Part shown: positions 22,611 to 34,106 of the stretch, one piece after another
Layout: every line of letters begins with the position of its first letter
Position numbering within the stretch: the first letter of the stretch is position 1
Origin: Roridomyces roridus
Taxonomy: Eukaryota > Basidiomycota > Agaricomycetes > Agaricales > Mycenaceae
NCBI GenBank assembly: GCA_029378245.1
Contig: JARKIF010000033.1
Location: 372,001-436,000 of the forward strand
Reading direction: 5' to 3'
Length of the DNA stretch: 64,000 bases
Position numbers and translations under genes: made by a program
Notes under the pieces: model-generated
Database searches by the model: none
The model's input: the letters and a program-made list of their open reading frames with translations, nothing else
Told to the model about the DNA's origin: nothing

Positions 22611-24947
22611 TCATACGCGAGTGATGAGTGGTCGTTTAGATGGTGGCGGCCCGGATCCGAGATCTTCAACCCGAGAGTGTGTAAGGCGCTTTCGAGGCAT
22701 TTGGTTATCGGTGAAGTCAGTTCCATCCTCAACCCGGGTTATACGGGGACGACTGGGACGAGCGGAAGAAACAGAAGATGTACGTAAGCCTGACAGCCCG
22801 ATGGCCAAGCGAGTGTTGATTGATTGTATCACCGCAAGTTGTTCCGCTCCGTCATCATCCACATCCATTGCATCGACGTCAATATCTGCTTGGGGTAGCG
22901 CATCGGCCGAGAAGGTCTTGACTATGTACTCTTGGGCCTGGGCCGCTTCTTCGACTGTGCCGTGCTGCATTATCGTCTGGTGACTGAGCAAATCAAGGCG
23001 CTGGAATTCGATACGCACATCTTGACTGGGATGACGCTGGATTACTTTCTTCTGGAATGGCCTTAGAATGTGAACACCGGCAAGTGATGTTGCTCGCGAA
23101 AGCATGACGTAGGGTGCCTCGGTTCCAACGGTACTCTCAAGATCTAGAACCACGGCATCCATAGTTTTGCCCTGAGCCTTGTGCGCCGTCATCGCAAACG
23201 CCGGAACTAGGGGCACCTGGTTCCGTTTGATTAGGCATTTACGGCGCGAATCCGGGTGAGTGAATGTCATGTTCACCGCTTCGGCAAGAATGGCGGCATG
23301 TTTCGGGGGGAGGTTGGGTAACGCAGGACCTGTCATATCTGGTATGTACACAATACACGACTTGATACATCGCTCCCCTGATTCATTCAACGTGTACCTG
23401 ATCTGTTTCACTATCCCAGTTGCGCCGTTAACAACACCGTTGAGGACGTCAAAGTTCTGCGTCACCATGACCGGCATTCCGATCGCTAAAGGCAGCCTAC
23501 CGAGTCGATAACTTGTCTCTCCGGAGTGCAGCTTATACAAAAGATGCTGCTGCAGCGCGCCCTCTCCAATCATAGAACCGTCGCTTCGGACATCAGTTGC
23601 GTGATACCAATGTAATGCCCTGCCACTCCGCGCAGAGTATACCTGCGCAGCTCTTTCATTCAGTGCGTCCTTCAATTCATTTTGTGATACAATTATTGGC
23701 ACATTTCTAAGCTCTGGCCGATTCCAGTCTGGACTCAAGTTAGTCACAAGTCTCGTATTTAACAGATCAAAGTCGCTATCAGTACATCGTCCCTGACGGA
23801 GGCGGGTGAGAAGCTCCACAAATTGCACGGCAGCAGCATCCGCCTCATCCAGTTCACCGCTCACTGGGTTTCTCCTTTGCTTTACACGTTCCACTTTTGT
23901 TAATCTTACAACAGTCTTGATCGACAGCCACAATAATTTACCCTGGATGTTCTGCTGCCCCTTCTTCCCGGAAGCGCTCTCAGTATCGGTTCTGATCGAT
24001 GCGTAGAGACTCTTCATTCCTACGGGAGGTAATTGTGCAAAATCACCTGCAAAAATAACATTGACACCGCCGAACAGTGAGGTACTGCCTTTCGCTTCAA
24101 CTAAAGCCTGGTTCATTTGTAGCAGCAACGGACAGCCAACCATAGAAACCTCGTCAATGAACAGATAGTCAACACCCTCCCACATAGCCGTGAGATCTTT
24201 ACGGGTTTTCGTTTGGGTTGTCCCGTTGGAACGCTGATTCAAGCAAAGAGCAGAATGTAGGGTCATACCGCTGATATTCCTCGCGGCAACCCCGGTATAA
24301 GCAGCAAGACGCAGTCGGCGACTCTCACCTCGCAATTGGAATAAATCTCGGAGGGCATCAATTACACGGGACTTTCCAGTTCCACCAGGGCCCGTCAACA
24401 GCATCCTCAGTTGGTCCGGTCGGTCTTGTAGACTGTGATATGCAATTAGACGAAATGCTCTAGCTTGCTCTTCATTCAGAGTCCACTTTTGAACATGAGC
24501 CTCAACGTCAACATATTGAACGGGCTCTGCAGCAACAATATCTTGGCGAATGCCAGGCATCTCGTCGGGTGATAAGAAGGCATTTCGGAAGGCGGAACCA
24601 TCATTGACGGATGAAGGCGGGACAGTCTCATTTTCAACTGGAGTCATTGCTGGTGTGTGACCCGAGGCATTCTTTTTCGACAGCTCACGACGATCCTCGT
24701 AGACTTTCTGCCAAACATCCTCCGCCGTTGTACAGTTAACAAGCTGAGTATCTTGGTCTCCGACGGTCTCAGTCATTAGGTCCTCCTCGTCCATCGTGTC
24801 ATTTTGAATTGAGTATAGACCTGCAGCCTCGGCATAATTGATACATTCTAGTATGGCCGCATGGGATGCAGATTTCTTAAGTGAGAACCGATCTCATCAG
24901 GGAAAACCTCCCCCGCAATTTTACGCAAATTGTTCGTAAATTATCTT
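22611..24947 (-). pseudogene. Helitron RepHel: PIF1-type helicase part
   Basis: An open frame of 727 codons (24794-22611) holds a full set of superfamily 1B helicase motifs: GPGGTGKS (about residues 135-142), IDEVSM, FAGDFAQLPPVG, RLTKVER, AMTAHKAQGKT and YVMLSRATS. Upstream of 24794 the same frame continues for some 25 codons (AILECINYAEAAGLYSIQ) and is then lost near 24890. The helicase would unwind DNA ahead of the replicating Helitron. Only this part of the polyprotein is still open, so helicase without Rep could be expressed, but there is no sign of its own promoter. Confidence 0.8.
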
Positions 24948-26175
24948 GGGGTCAAGATAATCTGCGAAAATTTCGAACATTTCTGCAACTTTGTACACAT
25001 TTGAGATGCCGATGTTCAAAATGCCCACATTGGGTGTGAGTCCGGGCCCTGTTTACCAGCTCAAGTAACAGTCACCGACAGCCTTCACGCTATTATGCAT
25101 TCTGCATCAGTGGTCAATCCTAGGCCAATCTTTGCTAAGACTGCGGAAGGTCAAAAATGATGAAAATTATCGTAAATTGTGCACAGCGGATTGGGGCGAC
25201 GGTTGGCGAGGCGAAGAATCTTTCCAAGTCCTTTGCCGAGCATTGCTTCCGTCACCGGTGTCAGACTTGTCAGATGTTCCGATGTCTCGGATGTGCACAC
25301 GTGGCTGGGCGCTGATTGATTGATCCGAGGTACATAAATGACAGCGGGCGCTGCGGGCGCTAACCCACACTTCTTGCTTCCTCCCACCATCTTCCCTCCC
25401 AAGTATCTCTCCCCTTGCCCTTCCTCCTTCCTTCCTGCTGCCTCTCCGTCCATCCTCCGCTTTCCACCCCGGCATATGGCAGCTCTCTTCAAGCTTGTGC
25501 AAGTCTGGCTCCGGGTGCGTGTCCTGTCCGTTATTCAAATTCCGATGTCCTGACTACGCCGTGGGTAGCCATGAACAACGACTCGGACCTTGTGCACATA
25601 CAGTCAATCTCTCTCACCTCACTCCCTCGTCCTCATTCACCCTCCTACTCTTGTTGGTTGCAACGTAGCATGCGCGCGTGTCCATCATGATTACGTGAGT
25701 CTTGTCCATTTCGTTGGTCCATCAATAGCTCATGCGTGTCTCAGGTCACCGCCGCCGATATCCTCTCTCGGTCACCATCCACTCATCCATTGCATGGGCC
25801 GCTGTTTGCTGCAGGTGCTTTGCCTCTATTTCTTTTCTTTTCCATGCTGACAATGCCATGCCCTAGTTGTTTGTGCCAGTCTGAGTGACTGTGGTCTGAC
25901 CGCTGAGGGTGGTGACCTATTGTAGTGTTCCATAAGCCTTCTTGTCGTAGCTAGCTGGAATGATTATGCCTTTCTCTTCGACTTCTGTGCCACTTTTGAG
26001 TGCTTCGGAATGGATGGAATTGCCCGGAATGGTTCAGTACATTTGTACAATCCACGAGATAATTGTGCAAAGTACTTCCACATTTATCCCGCCAAGAAGA
26101 TATTGTACCCATTTTCCGTCATTCTCGACATTCCCGATAATTCACGACATTTTACCACAAAATGTCGAAAATTAT
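24948..26175. mobile_element. About 1.2-kb insertion in the Helitron linker
   Basis: The Helitron linker breaks off after GKTPPDNFR at about 26175 and resumes at about 24948 (NLRKIAGEVFPDEIGS). Both junctions carry imperfect hairpins: AATTATCTTG/CAAGATAAT at 24940-24965, and CGACATTTT/AAAATGTCG at 26146-26172. The intervening DNA has no recognisable coding domain. The element type is unclear and the borders are approximate. Confidence 0.5.
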
Positions 26176-27388
26176 CTGGGGGAGTCTTTCCTGATGCTGT
26201 GAGTTCCTCCAAGTGCTCCAGGATCATGTCTTCCGTGACATCCTCTCCAGAAAAATCATCAGCGTCTTCACGGCCTCGTCTGCGGCGAATATCCTTGACA
26301 GCCTTTCTGGCCAGGTAGCGACGCTCAGCAAAGTGATCATCCCGGCTGTCCCGACATTCATGCAAGATTTGCATATTGTCCATCCTACGCTGTACAGTGT
26401 GAGAGCAAGTTTCTGCAAAATCATTGAAAGTGTCCTCCCATGATTGATCAGGTTGCCGTAGGTCTTTGGAATGTCGCCATGGCTTGAAGAATATCAACAT
26501 CAACCGGCAATAACGGGGATACAATTCGGCTCTGTCTCTCCGCGGAATGCCGGGACCCATCGGTACTGGAACCAGCGAGTCGCGAGAAGAACGTACCCGA
26601 AGTACATGCGTTTTTTGTTGAGTGTGGCCGTTGACAAAGGGCACTCGGGGTCTATGGCGCGCATCGGAACCGAGGAAATCTGGATCGTCGTCAACGCCCA
26701 CCAATTCTTCTTCGGCGTCATCGTCCAGCATGTCAAGAAGGGCCAGGTTGGCTGAATTGTCATGGTCCTGTGATGTATGTTTCCGGCGATCTGAAGATTT
26801 GCTGACACGGTCCACCCGAGAAATGAAGTCCCAAGCGCATACCCCATTGAGATCATTTCCGCGCATCTGATAGTCGGCAAGTTGGCTACCCATGGGCACA
26901 AGATTACCAGTTCCATCTACAGAGACACGAATCTCGTCGTCAGCGTTGTCGCCTTCACTTGGACTTTCCACTATGTCATGTAGGAATGGCAAATCGGAAT
27001 CCTGTTCATCCGCAGACTCATGATCATCATCTGGTTCTCCGTCACCATCCTCATTTGAACCTGATTCCGGTGCAGAGACAGAGGGGTCGGGCTGTTGCGC
27101 GGGCTCGGGGGACTTGTAGCACTCGGGACTTGGATCTTCCTTGTTGATGAAGTTTTCGAACGCGGTCCAATAGAAATTTCGGTAAGCATGACTGGTATAA
27201 TGGTCATCAAAATCAAGGAGGTAGGAAGAGACTTGCTGGGCCGAGAGCTCTTGCTGGGAGATCAATGCATATGCACATTTTTGAAGCAGTCTTTTAGCTC
27301 GGGTTGTAATTTCATCTTCTGCAGGGTTGTACTCTCCGAGCTTCTTGACGGCTAACTCCAGCATGGCGAAAGCCACATGAGTTTTCAA
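26176..27388 (-). pseudogene. Helitron RepHel: linker after the Rep domain
   Basis: This frame continues directly from the Rep segment once the hAT element and one copy of its target duplication are removed (…SQLKTHVAFAMLELAV). It encodes the usual Helitron linker with KKLGEY, an acidic stretch and QKTHVLRVR. No stop is present within it. It ends at the junction with the 1.2-kb insertion. Confidence 0.7.
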
Positions 27389-28149
27389 TAGGGCTGCGGA
27401 CCCGAACCGTACATGACGGCTTGACGGCCGCCCGTCGACGGGTACCCGTGCCGACCCGGTGGGATCCAAGAAGAAATTTCAACGGCACCGTCAGTGACGG
27501 CCCGTATACCGTCGAGACCCCGTAAGGAATCGGCCGTCACGGCCGTCGAACGGGTGTGATAAGAATCAAGCTAACTCAAGGGAGTTATGCGCGGACGCCT
27601 TGGTCAAAACTGTTCGGCGATCAGTGCCGGGGCCTTTAATTCGGTGCAATCGCAGATTGCACTCTTTGCGCGCTGTGATTCATCATATTTCGTTACGGCT
27701 TCTGCTCGAACTATGTAAGTAGACCTTTTGGGAATTCCTTCTGCACCAGTGAACTCACCAATTCAAAGTTCGAGGTTACCTCTGTTTGACTTGCAAGACT
27801 CTCGGACAGTTCCCCATTCAGGATTTTTGATTGCCGCCAGTGAGCCGGGCACGTTTGCGTCGTCGCAACAACTTGGTGGCTTTTCTGGGTCATCCTGGCG
27901 CTGCCGAGTGTTCTCATGGTGTAGGAAATCATCCTAGTAGGTTGCAGTTTCACCGAGGCTGAAAATCACTTGAGAATGATGCATGATCACGGCAGCCGAA
28001 CCGTCTACCGTGACGGCCGTTTTTGATGCCGAACCGACCCGTCAGCATGTCTGAACCAAGATCGACGGGACGGGCACGGGTCGGCTGTCAGCCGTTTCAT
28101 GCCGTCAATTTGACGGCCGTTACCGTTACGGTTCGGGTCCGCAGCCCTA
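27389..28149. mobile_element. Non-autonomous hAT element (761 bp)
   Basis: The ends are TAGGGCTGCGGACCCG and its exact inverse, with a perfect 8-bp target duplication GTTTTCAA at 27381-27388 and 28150-28157. TIR start TAGGG and 8-bp duplication define hAT. Subterminal ACGGCCG/GACGG motifs are repeated many times, as expected for transposase binding. There is no transposase. It splits the Helitron Rep gene immediately after the catalytic tyrosine motif. Confidence 0.9.
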
Positions 28150-28157
28150 GTTTTCAA

Positions 28158-30007
28158 CTGGGATTTCGTGATATAATCAGTGATATAGTACAAAATGCCT
28201 TTTGCGGATGCACCCGATCCAACAAACTTGATGTCCATATTGTTCCGTATGGCCTCAATTATGGATGCATTGAAATTGTTGACTAACCCGTCAAGGCAGC
28301 GCAGGTGAATCTCCCCAGTTTCTGGGTCAAAGGTGGATTCACCACGGAAATTATCCTCGTGTAGATCAAACCAACAGGTCTTGGGCTCCGGAGGGCCTCG
28401 CCAATATTTGAAACAGGTCTTCGAGTGAGTATGCGACTGACATTGGGTGACCACATTACGCAAATCCTTCAAACGTTCTTTGGAGAGCACATCAGCATCC
28501 ACTGGCATCCCCCGAACTGAACAAGGATGGTGATCGTTGGACGGTACAGACAGAGTTGGGTCTGGATCGACGGGAATCGAATTTGAGATTGAGTCATCCA
28601 AAAATGCCAACAGTCATTTCCCGAATTCTGTGTCCGCCTCATCTGATGACAGTAGCCTTTTCTTGATCTCGTTTGGGTTCAAGCCGCCTTCAAGCCAGAC
28701 AAGCATATGACAATGTAGCGTTCCACGGCCCTGGGCTTCCACGCAACCATAGTATGCCTTTACAACACCTAAGATTCCGCCCTCAAGATCTTTGTGCTCG
28801 GAATCATACCCAAGCAAGGTTGAAATGAAAGCCTTCATGTATGTATCGAAGAAGCGGGCAGCTATCACCGGATTTTTCGCAATCAGAACCGACTGTTCCC
28901 AGTAATTCGGAACCTGTTCAGGGAGCAGCGCATCAATGTCAATTTCTTTACCTGCAAGAAATTTGACTACGGGATTGAACACATCAGCTGGGTTGATAGT
29001 AATGTAGAAACTTGGAAGCCCCTTTTCAACCATGAGTCCACGAATTTCATTGCGCATTGCAACTCGGGCTGCAGACGATCCCGGTACAGATGCGGCGATC
29101 CCATTAACTTGCTTCAGCAGCTCCAGAACCTTCCGTTCTTCAGCAGTCTTTGGCGCAACAGATTCACCATTTGCTACTCGCTCCGCAACAGCCTTGACAA
29201 TTTCGGGGGACACGGAGGCAAATTGCAAGGCTACAAAATCAAAATTCGCCTGTTTCACCTTCAACCCGGTGCGTAACAGCATCTCATGGCGCTGTAGAAT
29301 ATTGAAGGCAGTGAAAAGAAAGGAGGGATGCTCTTGGAAACGCCTATCAGCCAAGTTCAAAAGGTGCTTGACGTGGTGCTTCAAGGATACGGGGACATTC
29401 CTTTTAGAGTCATTGGGCCCACCGAGACCGTAAGGGAACAATGTTGGATACATGAGAGGGAACAGAAACTGTCTTTTCTAAATTCGTTTTCCGGGGCGCG
29501 ATCATGAGGGATCTGAATGTAACCACCGCCCCCTTTTCGAACATGACGCAGCGCAGCAGCTCGTAACTCGTTTGATGATGCATGGCAGTCAATGTCTGTT
29601 ATCACAACATTTTCGAAGGGAATGGACTGCTCATCTGGGTTCGAATGAGGGTCAACAGTGGGAGTAGAATCATAGCGGGAAGTAGCAGCACTGCTGGCCG
29701 TGCTTGGCTGAACATGGTCAATAGTGAAAGGTAAAACAGGGTTGCGCTCAAGCTCGCCCAGGCACTCTTCGTTGATGCTAATGTCCCTATATAGCGGGTT
29801 GTGCACTTTCAACCACTGGAGGGCTTTGCGGACTCGAGTGGCGTTCACAGCAAGTGGCTTCGCATGGTCACGCAGCCATTCAGGTGTTGGCGGGGAGGAG
29901 CCAATAAATAGTACACAGACAGGTGCGGTGATATCTTCGACGGAAGGCGGCAGACTCTCAGCAACTTTTGAGGGCTGCTGTGGATAAATTATGACATGAC
30001 CCTTCAT
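28158..30007 (-). pseudogene. Helitron RepHel: HUH Rep domain
   Basis: The Helitron-like N domain is recognisable: GLPSFYITINPADVFNP, then the HUH metal motif in GTLHCHMLVWL (residues around 28700), and the two-tyrosine motif in YYITDYITKSQ at about 28165-28200. In active Rep proteins the two His bind the metal and the tyrosines nick DNA. The frame is interrupted by a one-base deletion near 29460 (before MYPTLFPYG) and by an in-frame TGA at 28614-28616, just after EADTEFGK. The catalytic residues are present, but the protein cannot be made intact. Confidence 0.8.
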
Positions 30008-31680
30008 AGCGCGTTGATTACTGGCTCTTGGTTTTCCTCATTGAGCTGGATTATCCAACATTTTGAGCGGCAGCGCGCAAGCATGGATTCTTCTATCATG
30101 GTGAGATCCTGGAGCTCTGGCGGAACTGGCCCAAGGAAAGTGCGATTAGCAAGGGCCAGTGCGGGCAGTTTCTTCCTCTTGAGTGAAGAATGGCAGCATT
30201 TGCACATTGAAAGAGTCGGCACCGCGCTTTCAGCCGAAAATGTGACACCGTCGGGATCAACCAGCAAGTTTCGCAACGGGCCCTCATCATATGGCATGGG
30301 TGGTTGTTCGCATTCAGGGTGAAGCCATTTGTACATGTCTAACACATTTGTATCGTCAGGCTGCTGCAGGATGGACAGATCAAACTCAGGGTCATCAGCA
30401 GCCACTGAACAATGAGAACGCAGTGGACTAGACTCAGCGCAGACAGCGCAGGTGAAAGTTGAAAGTGCTTCGGAGCCAGTTCGTTCACGGAAATTCCTAA
30501 TACATTGATTCTTCAAAGATTGCGGTACAAGCTGAGGCCAACATCTGTGAATCTCGTCTAATTTTAAATTGAACCTCTCCTGAGCCTGTGATCGTTCCTC
30601 GTCCACAAGTTCGGCCTTCTTGCCTCGTCTCAACACAGTGACCTGGTGTTTTAGCAGCCGTCGTAGTTGACCTAGACTCTGGCCGGAATCATATTCAACC
30701 TTCAAAATATCCAATACTCGACGTAATGCGTTGAGACGAATGTTGCTGCCATAGATGCACATCAGGACGTGGGCTTGAAAATCTGACTCCAGTGCATTGA
30801 AACGCCATTCCTCATGTACGTCGGCACAGCCTGGGAGCTTCAGCCCATTTGCAAGAGTAACCTGGGGATGAGAGTCGGAGAATTGTGTACAATTTCCGAA
30901 CAGGATATGCTGAGTAATGAGATCCCGGAGCTAAACAACTGTAGTCTTATCGGGGACAGGAATCTGGTGCAATGCAGCAATGGAAAGGAGAACAGGTTTA
31001 GTATGGCTATCAAAGGAGTCAAAGAAATCGGCCATAGATGCAGAGGACTGGAACTCAGAGCCTGAATTACGTATTGTATCCTGGTGCTTCCGTATCTCAC
31101 CACGTAGTTTGAACCGAAGATTGCGAGTTCCGGAAATTGTGATGTCGAGAGCAGCCGCAACATGTAAAAGACTCTCAGTTGATAACTGCTTGTCGGTCGC
31201 GTCAAGAATCAATTTCAGCACAGTTTCACACATTTCTGACGCGGAGTCAAAATCACAGGAAAGAACTCGGCAGACAGAGCGATCTGGTCTTGCTTTGGCT
31301 GAGGAGACATCCACTGAGTTATCGACACATGCACCGGTGGCAAGATGGTGGATGAGGACTCGCCGGCATTGAATCAAGTTTAAATTTGTATGGGGAATTG
31401 CATGCAACTCAAGAGCGCGCTGTAGCCTTGGTAAATCAGCGTGAAACACGGAGATCCGGGAGCGTGTGATATGATGACCGTAAAGTATATCTCGAATAAT
31501 ATTTTCGCAGGTCAAAGGTACAGTGGACGGTAACGGGGTTTCAGAAAGTGACAATGTTTCAGAAGGGTTCAGGGTAGATGTGGATGCAGACGCATTACAA
31601 CACAAGGATGGGTCACTGCATCCGCAGCGTCCGGCGTGAACTGAATCGAGGTCAGTCGAGGAAACAAAAGAACAAGATCA
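30004..31680 (-). pseudogene. Helitron RepHel: N-terminal region
   Basis: The frame includes a Cys/His cluster (TFTCAVCAESS, then CKCCHSSL) and the segment LARCRSKCWIIQLNE that precedes Rep in fungal Helitrons. An in-frame TAG at 30931-30933 interrupts it, and a frameshift near 30004 separates it from the Rep segment. The 5' part (VHAGRCGCSDPSLCC) probably begins at a splice acceptor near 31640. Confidence 0.7.
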
Positions 31681-31765
31681 GAACACACCGCTGGACATGG
31701 ACTCGGAGCGAGACGGCGGTGATGGGTCAGGAGAAGTGAAGCCGTGGGCTATGGAATAGGTGAAC

Positions 31766-32137
31766 CTACACATCAGCAGAGGTCAATATCAAATTACCGG
31801 AGGCACGGAGGTCGACGATGCCCGAAGATAGCATGACCGAGGCATGAGAGGTAGTGATTTGACAGCGATGTAGCCAGTCTCGACCGAGCACAAGATCACA
31901 CGGCAGTCCCGCGCAGACAGTGGCGTCGACATGCATAGAGCATCCAGATTCCGAGTCGGCGGATGGCAGAAAGAGCAAGCCGGAAGCCACAGAGGCAGGA
32001 GCCCGGATGGTATGGTCCAGGATCCAATCCAGAGAGACCCGCGTGCTGAGGGACTGGGTGTCCAGAGAGGTCGAGAGCTGTTGGCCGCAGAAGGTAGCAG
32101 GTAACATAGTGGGGGAGAACAAGAGAGGATGCGCCAC
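31766..32137 (-). pseudogene. Retropepsin-like segment upstream of RepHel
   Basis: A frame of 123 codons contains LPCDLVLGRDWLHRC, a pattern seen at the end of retropepsin-like domains in fungal mobile elements. It may be the first exon of the Helitron protein, with a donor at GATGTGTAGG (about 31766) and an acceptor near 31640. The catalytic D-S/T-G triad is not seen, so activity is unlikely. Confidence 0.35.
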
Positions 32138-33072
32138 AGACAGCGCGATGTATCGGGTTAACTATCCGACATCTGCACAGAATGAGTGATCGTTATCAGC
32201 CAGATGTTCAGATGATGGCTGATTTGGTGCGGTCACCGTGGAGTTTGGTGGAGTGTTAACACAGCGTTGCCACACGGAATGGTCGGCACGGGGAGTAAAT
32301 TGAGGCGGTTTGGTGAAGGAGATTGCTGCTTACATGAAAAGACATGACAAAAAACATAGTTGCCTGCCAAAAGCTGAAATTAGGGCGCCCCATAGAAACC
32401 CGTACCTAAAGGTAGCGGGAATTGTCGAGAGGCGCGGGCAAGGGAACTCAGCAAGTTGTGTTCAGGTTCATGAGACAATCATGTAGCAAAAAGACAATCC
32501 AGGTTGTTTAACAGCTTACGGCTTGGGAAGAACAGTACTGCGCCAGCGGTGTTCACGAACGCGTGTGCCAATATAGATCGAATTCAAGGCGCATTCATTC
32601 ATCGTCAAATTGGGTGGAATTGGTGATAGAAAAAGAGAAGAAAACGATCATTACATCTGCACATACAGTCGTGATATGTGTAACGAAACGGCCAACGCAT
32701 TTCGTGAATTACAAGCATACGGATCAATTTGATGGCCGATGGGCCGCCATATTCGGATTCCTCGGTATTGAAAATGGGGGTGTGTGAAACCTCAGAATTT
32801 TCTGTCTACGGTGTGGACGTGCAGATGCTTTCGAATGTTGATGTCAGATTTCTATTTTGCATGTGTACCGAAAATAAGCATATGTACCACCACCGCACGA
32901 GATGCATATACCGGGAACGGTGTCAGAGGCTAGACTGAGTCCCAATGGCCCCTCCCAGGTCAAAAAAACCCCGTTCAAGGTGGACAAGTGTACCAGTAGC
33001 ATCACCCATTTTGTATCGTTTGAGACTGAACTCCAATCAAGTGGTCGAACAAAGATGATTTTCTGGCACAAC
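32138..33072. other. No gene seen; possible Helitron 5' region
   Basis: Short frames only. The 5' end of the Helitron should lie in or near this stretch. Confidence 0.35.
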
Positions 33073-33915
33073 TATGGCACATATAATGTACAATAATTCA
33101 AAGAAAAAAAACACACCTCGTGCAAAAAAAGAACGCACCTCAAACACACCTTGTGGGGGAAAAAAACACACAAGTTGCACCACTCCAGGAAAACACACAC
33201 CACACTATACCCACAGATTGACCGGGTAAGCCGTGCGGCCGGCCTGATTTTGAACAATTTCATCAGCAATCATTATACCTGATGTGCATTGATGGCATTG
33301 CTAAGCCATGGTTCAAATTTTGTTTAATTTTCCACATCCAACTTGAACAGGATTGAATTGGCTGACGTGGAATGCAAGACAACTTGATCTGCTTGGCCCT
33401 TGGGCAGTCTGGTACTGCTTACCATAGCTATTAGCTTGCAAACTGTGGACTGCCTAAATAACCTTGAGCTTGAACACTGAGTTGACACTGAGGTGGTTCA
33501 GCCTCAAAGACTAGCCTATGTTTACAACCTCCCAGGCCTCCAGCCAATGTCAGGGATGGCATTGCAGCCCCATGTAGCCAGTGGGCTACCAGGCTGCATG
33601 CAGGCACGGACTACAAAGCCATATTGGATTGCTCAAATTGCACGGCCGAACATTATGATCAGATCAGGGCTTGCCGGACAATCATCACGGCAACTGGCAG
33701 CATGGTCAGCTGGCTTCGTTTCTGAGCTATATTGAATTCAACTTTTGACTCCGAGTCCAATGTGTGCAATTTTTTTGAAGCTGAGGGTGTGTCATTTTCT
33801 GCGGAGTTGGACTCCACATGCGTGTTTTTTTTGGTGATTCCACTGAAGTTGCGTCTTTTCTCAAGATTTTCCCTTGTTGTGCAATTTTTATTTTTTGTAC
33901 AGTATATGTGCCATA
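33073..33915. mobile_element. Small TIR element, same family as the one in copy B
   Basis: The left end is TATGGCACATATAATGTAC and the right end the inverse, GTACAGTATATGTGCCATA. A 6-bp direct repeat CACAAC flanks it (33067-33072, 33916-33921). It is 843 bp, poor in CpG and without a coding domain. The terminal 13-18 bp equal those of the element at 12008-13908. Confidence 0.75.
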
Positions 33916-34106
33916 CACAACGACTAGGGCACCCAAGGTCATGGAATTTTACCTGGCACAATCTAACATTCATGAGAGTATGCAGATTTTTTCTCAAGGC
34001 CTGAAAGTCAGCACCGGGAAAGTGGCAGGGCTATTTTCGGTACACGTGCGTTTTCGTACGTTACACATATCACGACTGTATCCCTGCGCGAGCGTTCGAC
34101 ATGTTC

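Larger units (their letters stand above)
22611..32137 (-). mobile_element. Decayed Helitron with nested insertions
   Basis: The minus strand encodes, in order, a retropepsin-like segment, a Cys-rich N-terminal region, the HUH replication-initiator domain with its two-tyrosine motif, a linker and a PIF1-type helicase. This is the domain order of a Helitron RepHel protein. The coding region carries at least two in-frame stops and two frameshifts, and it is split by a hAT element (27389-28149) and a second insertion (about 24948-26175). The 5' TC and 3' CTRR ends could not be placed; the true limits may lie outside these coordinates, and the OB-fold gene may be inside. Confidence 0.8.
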
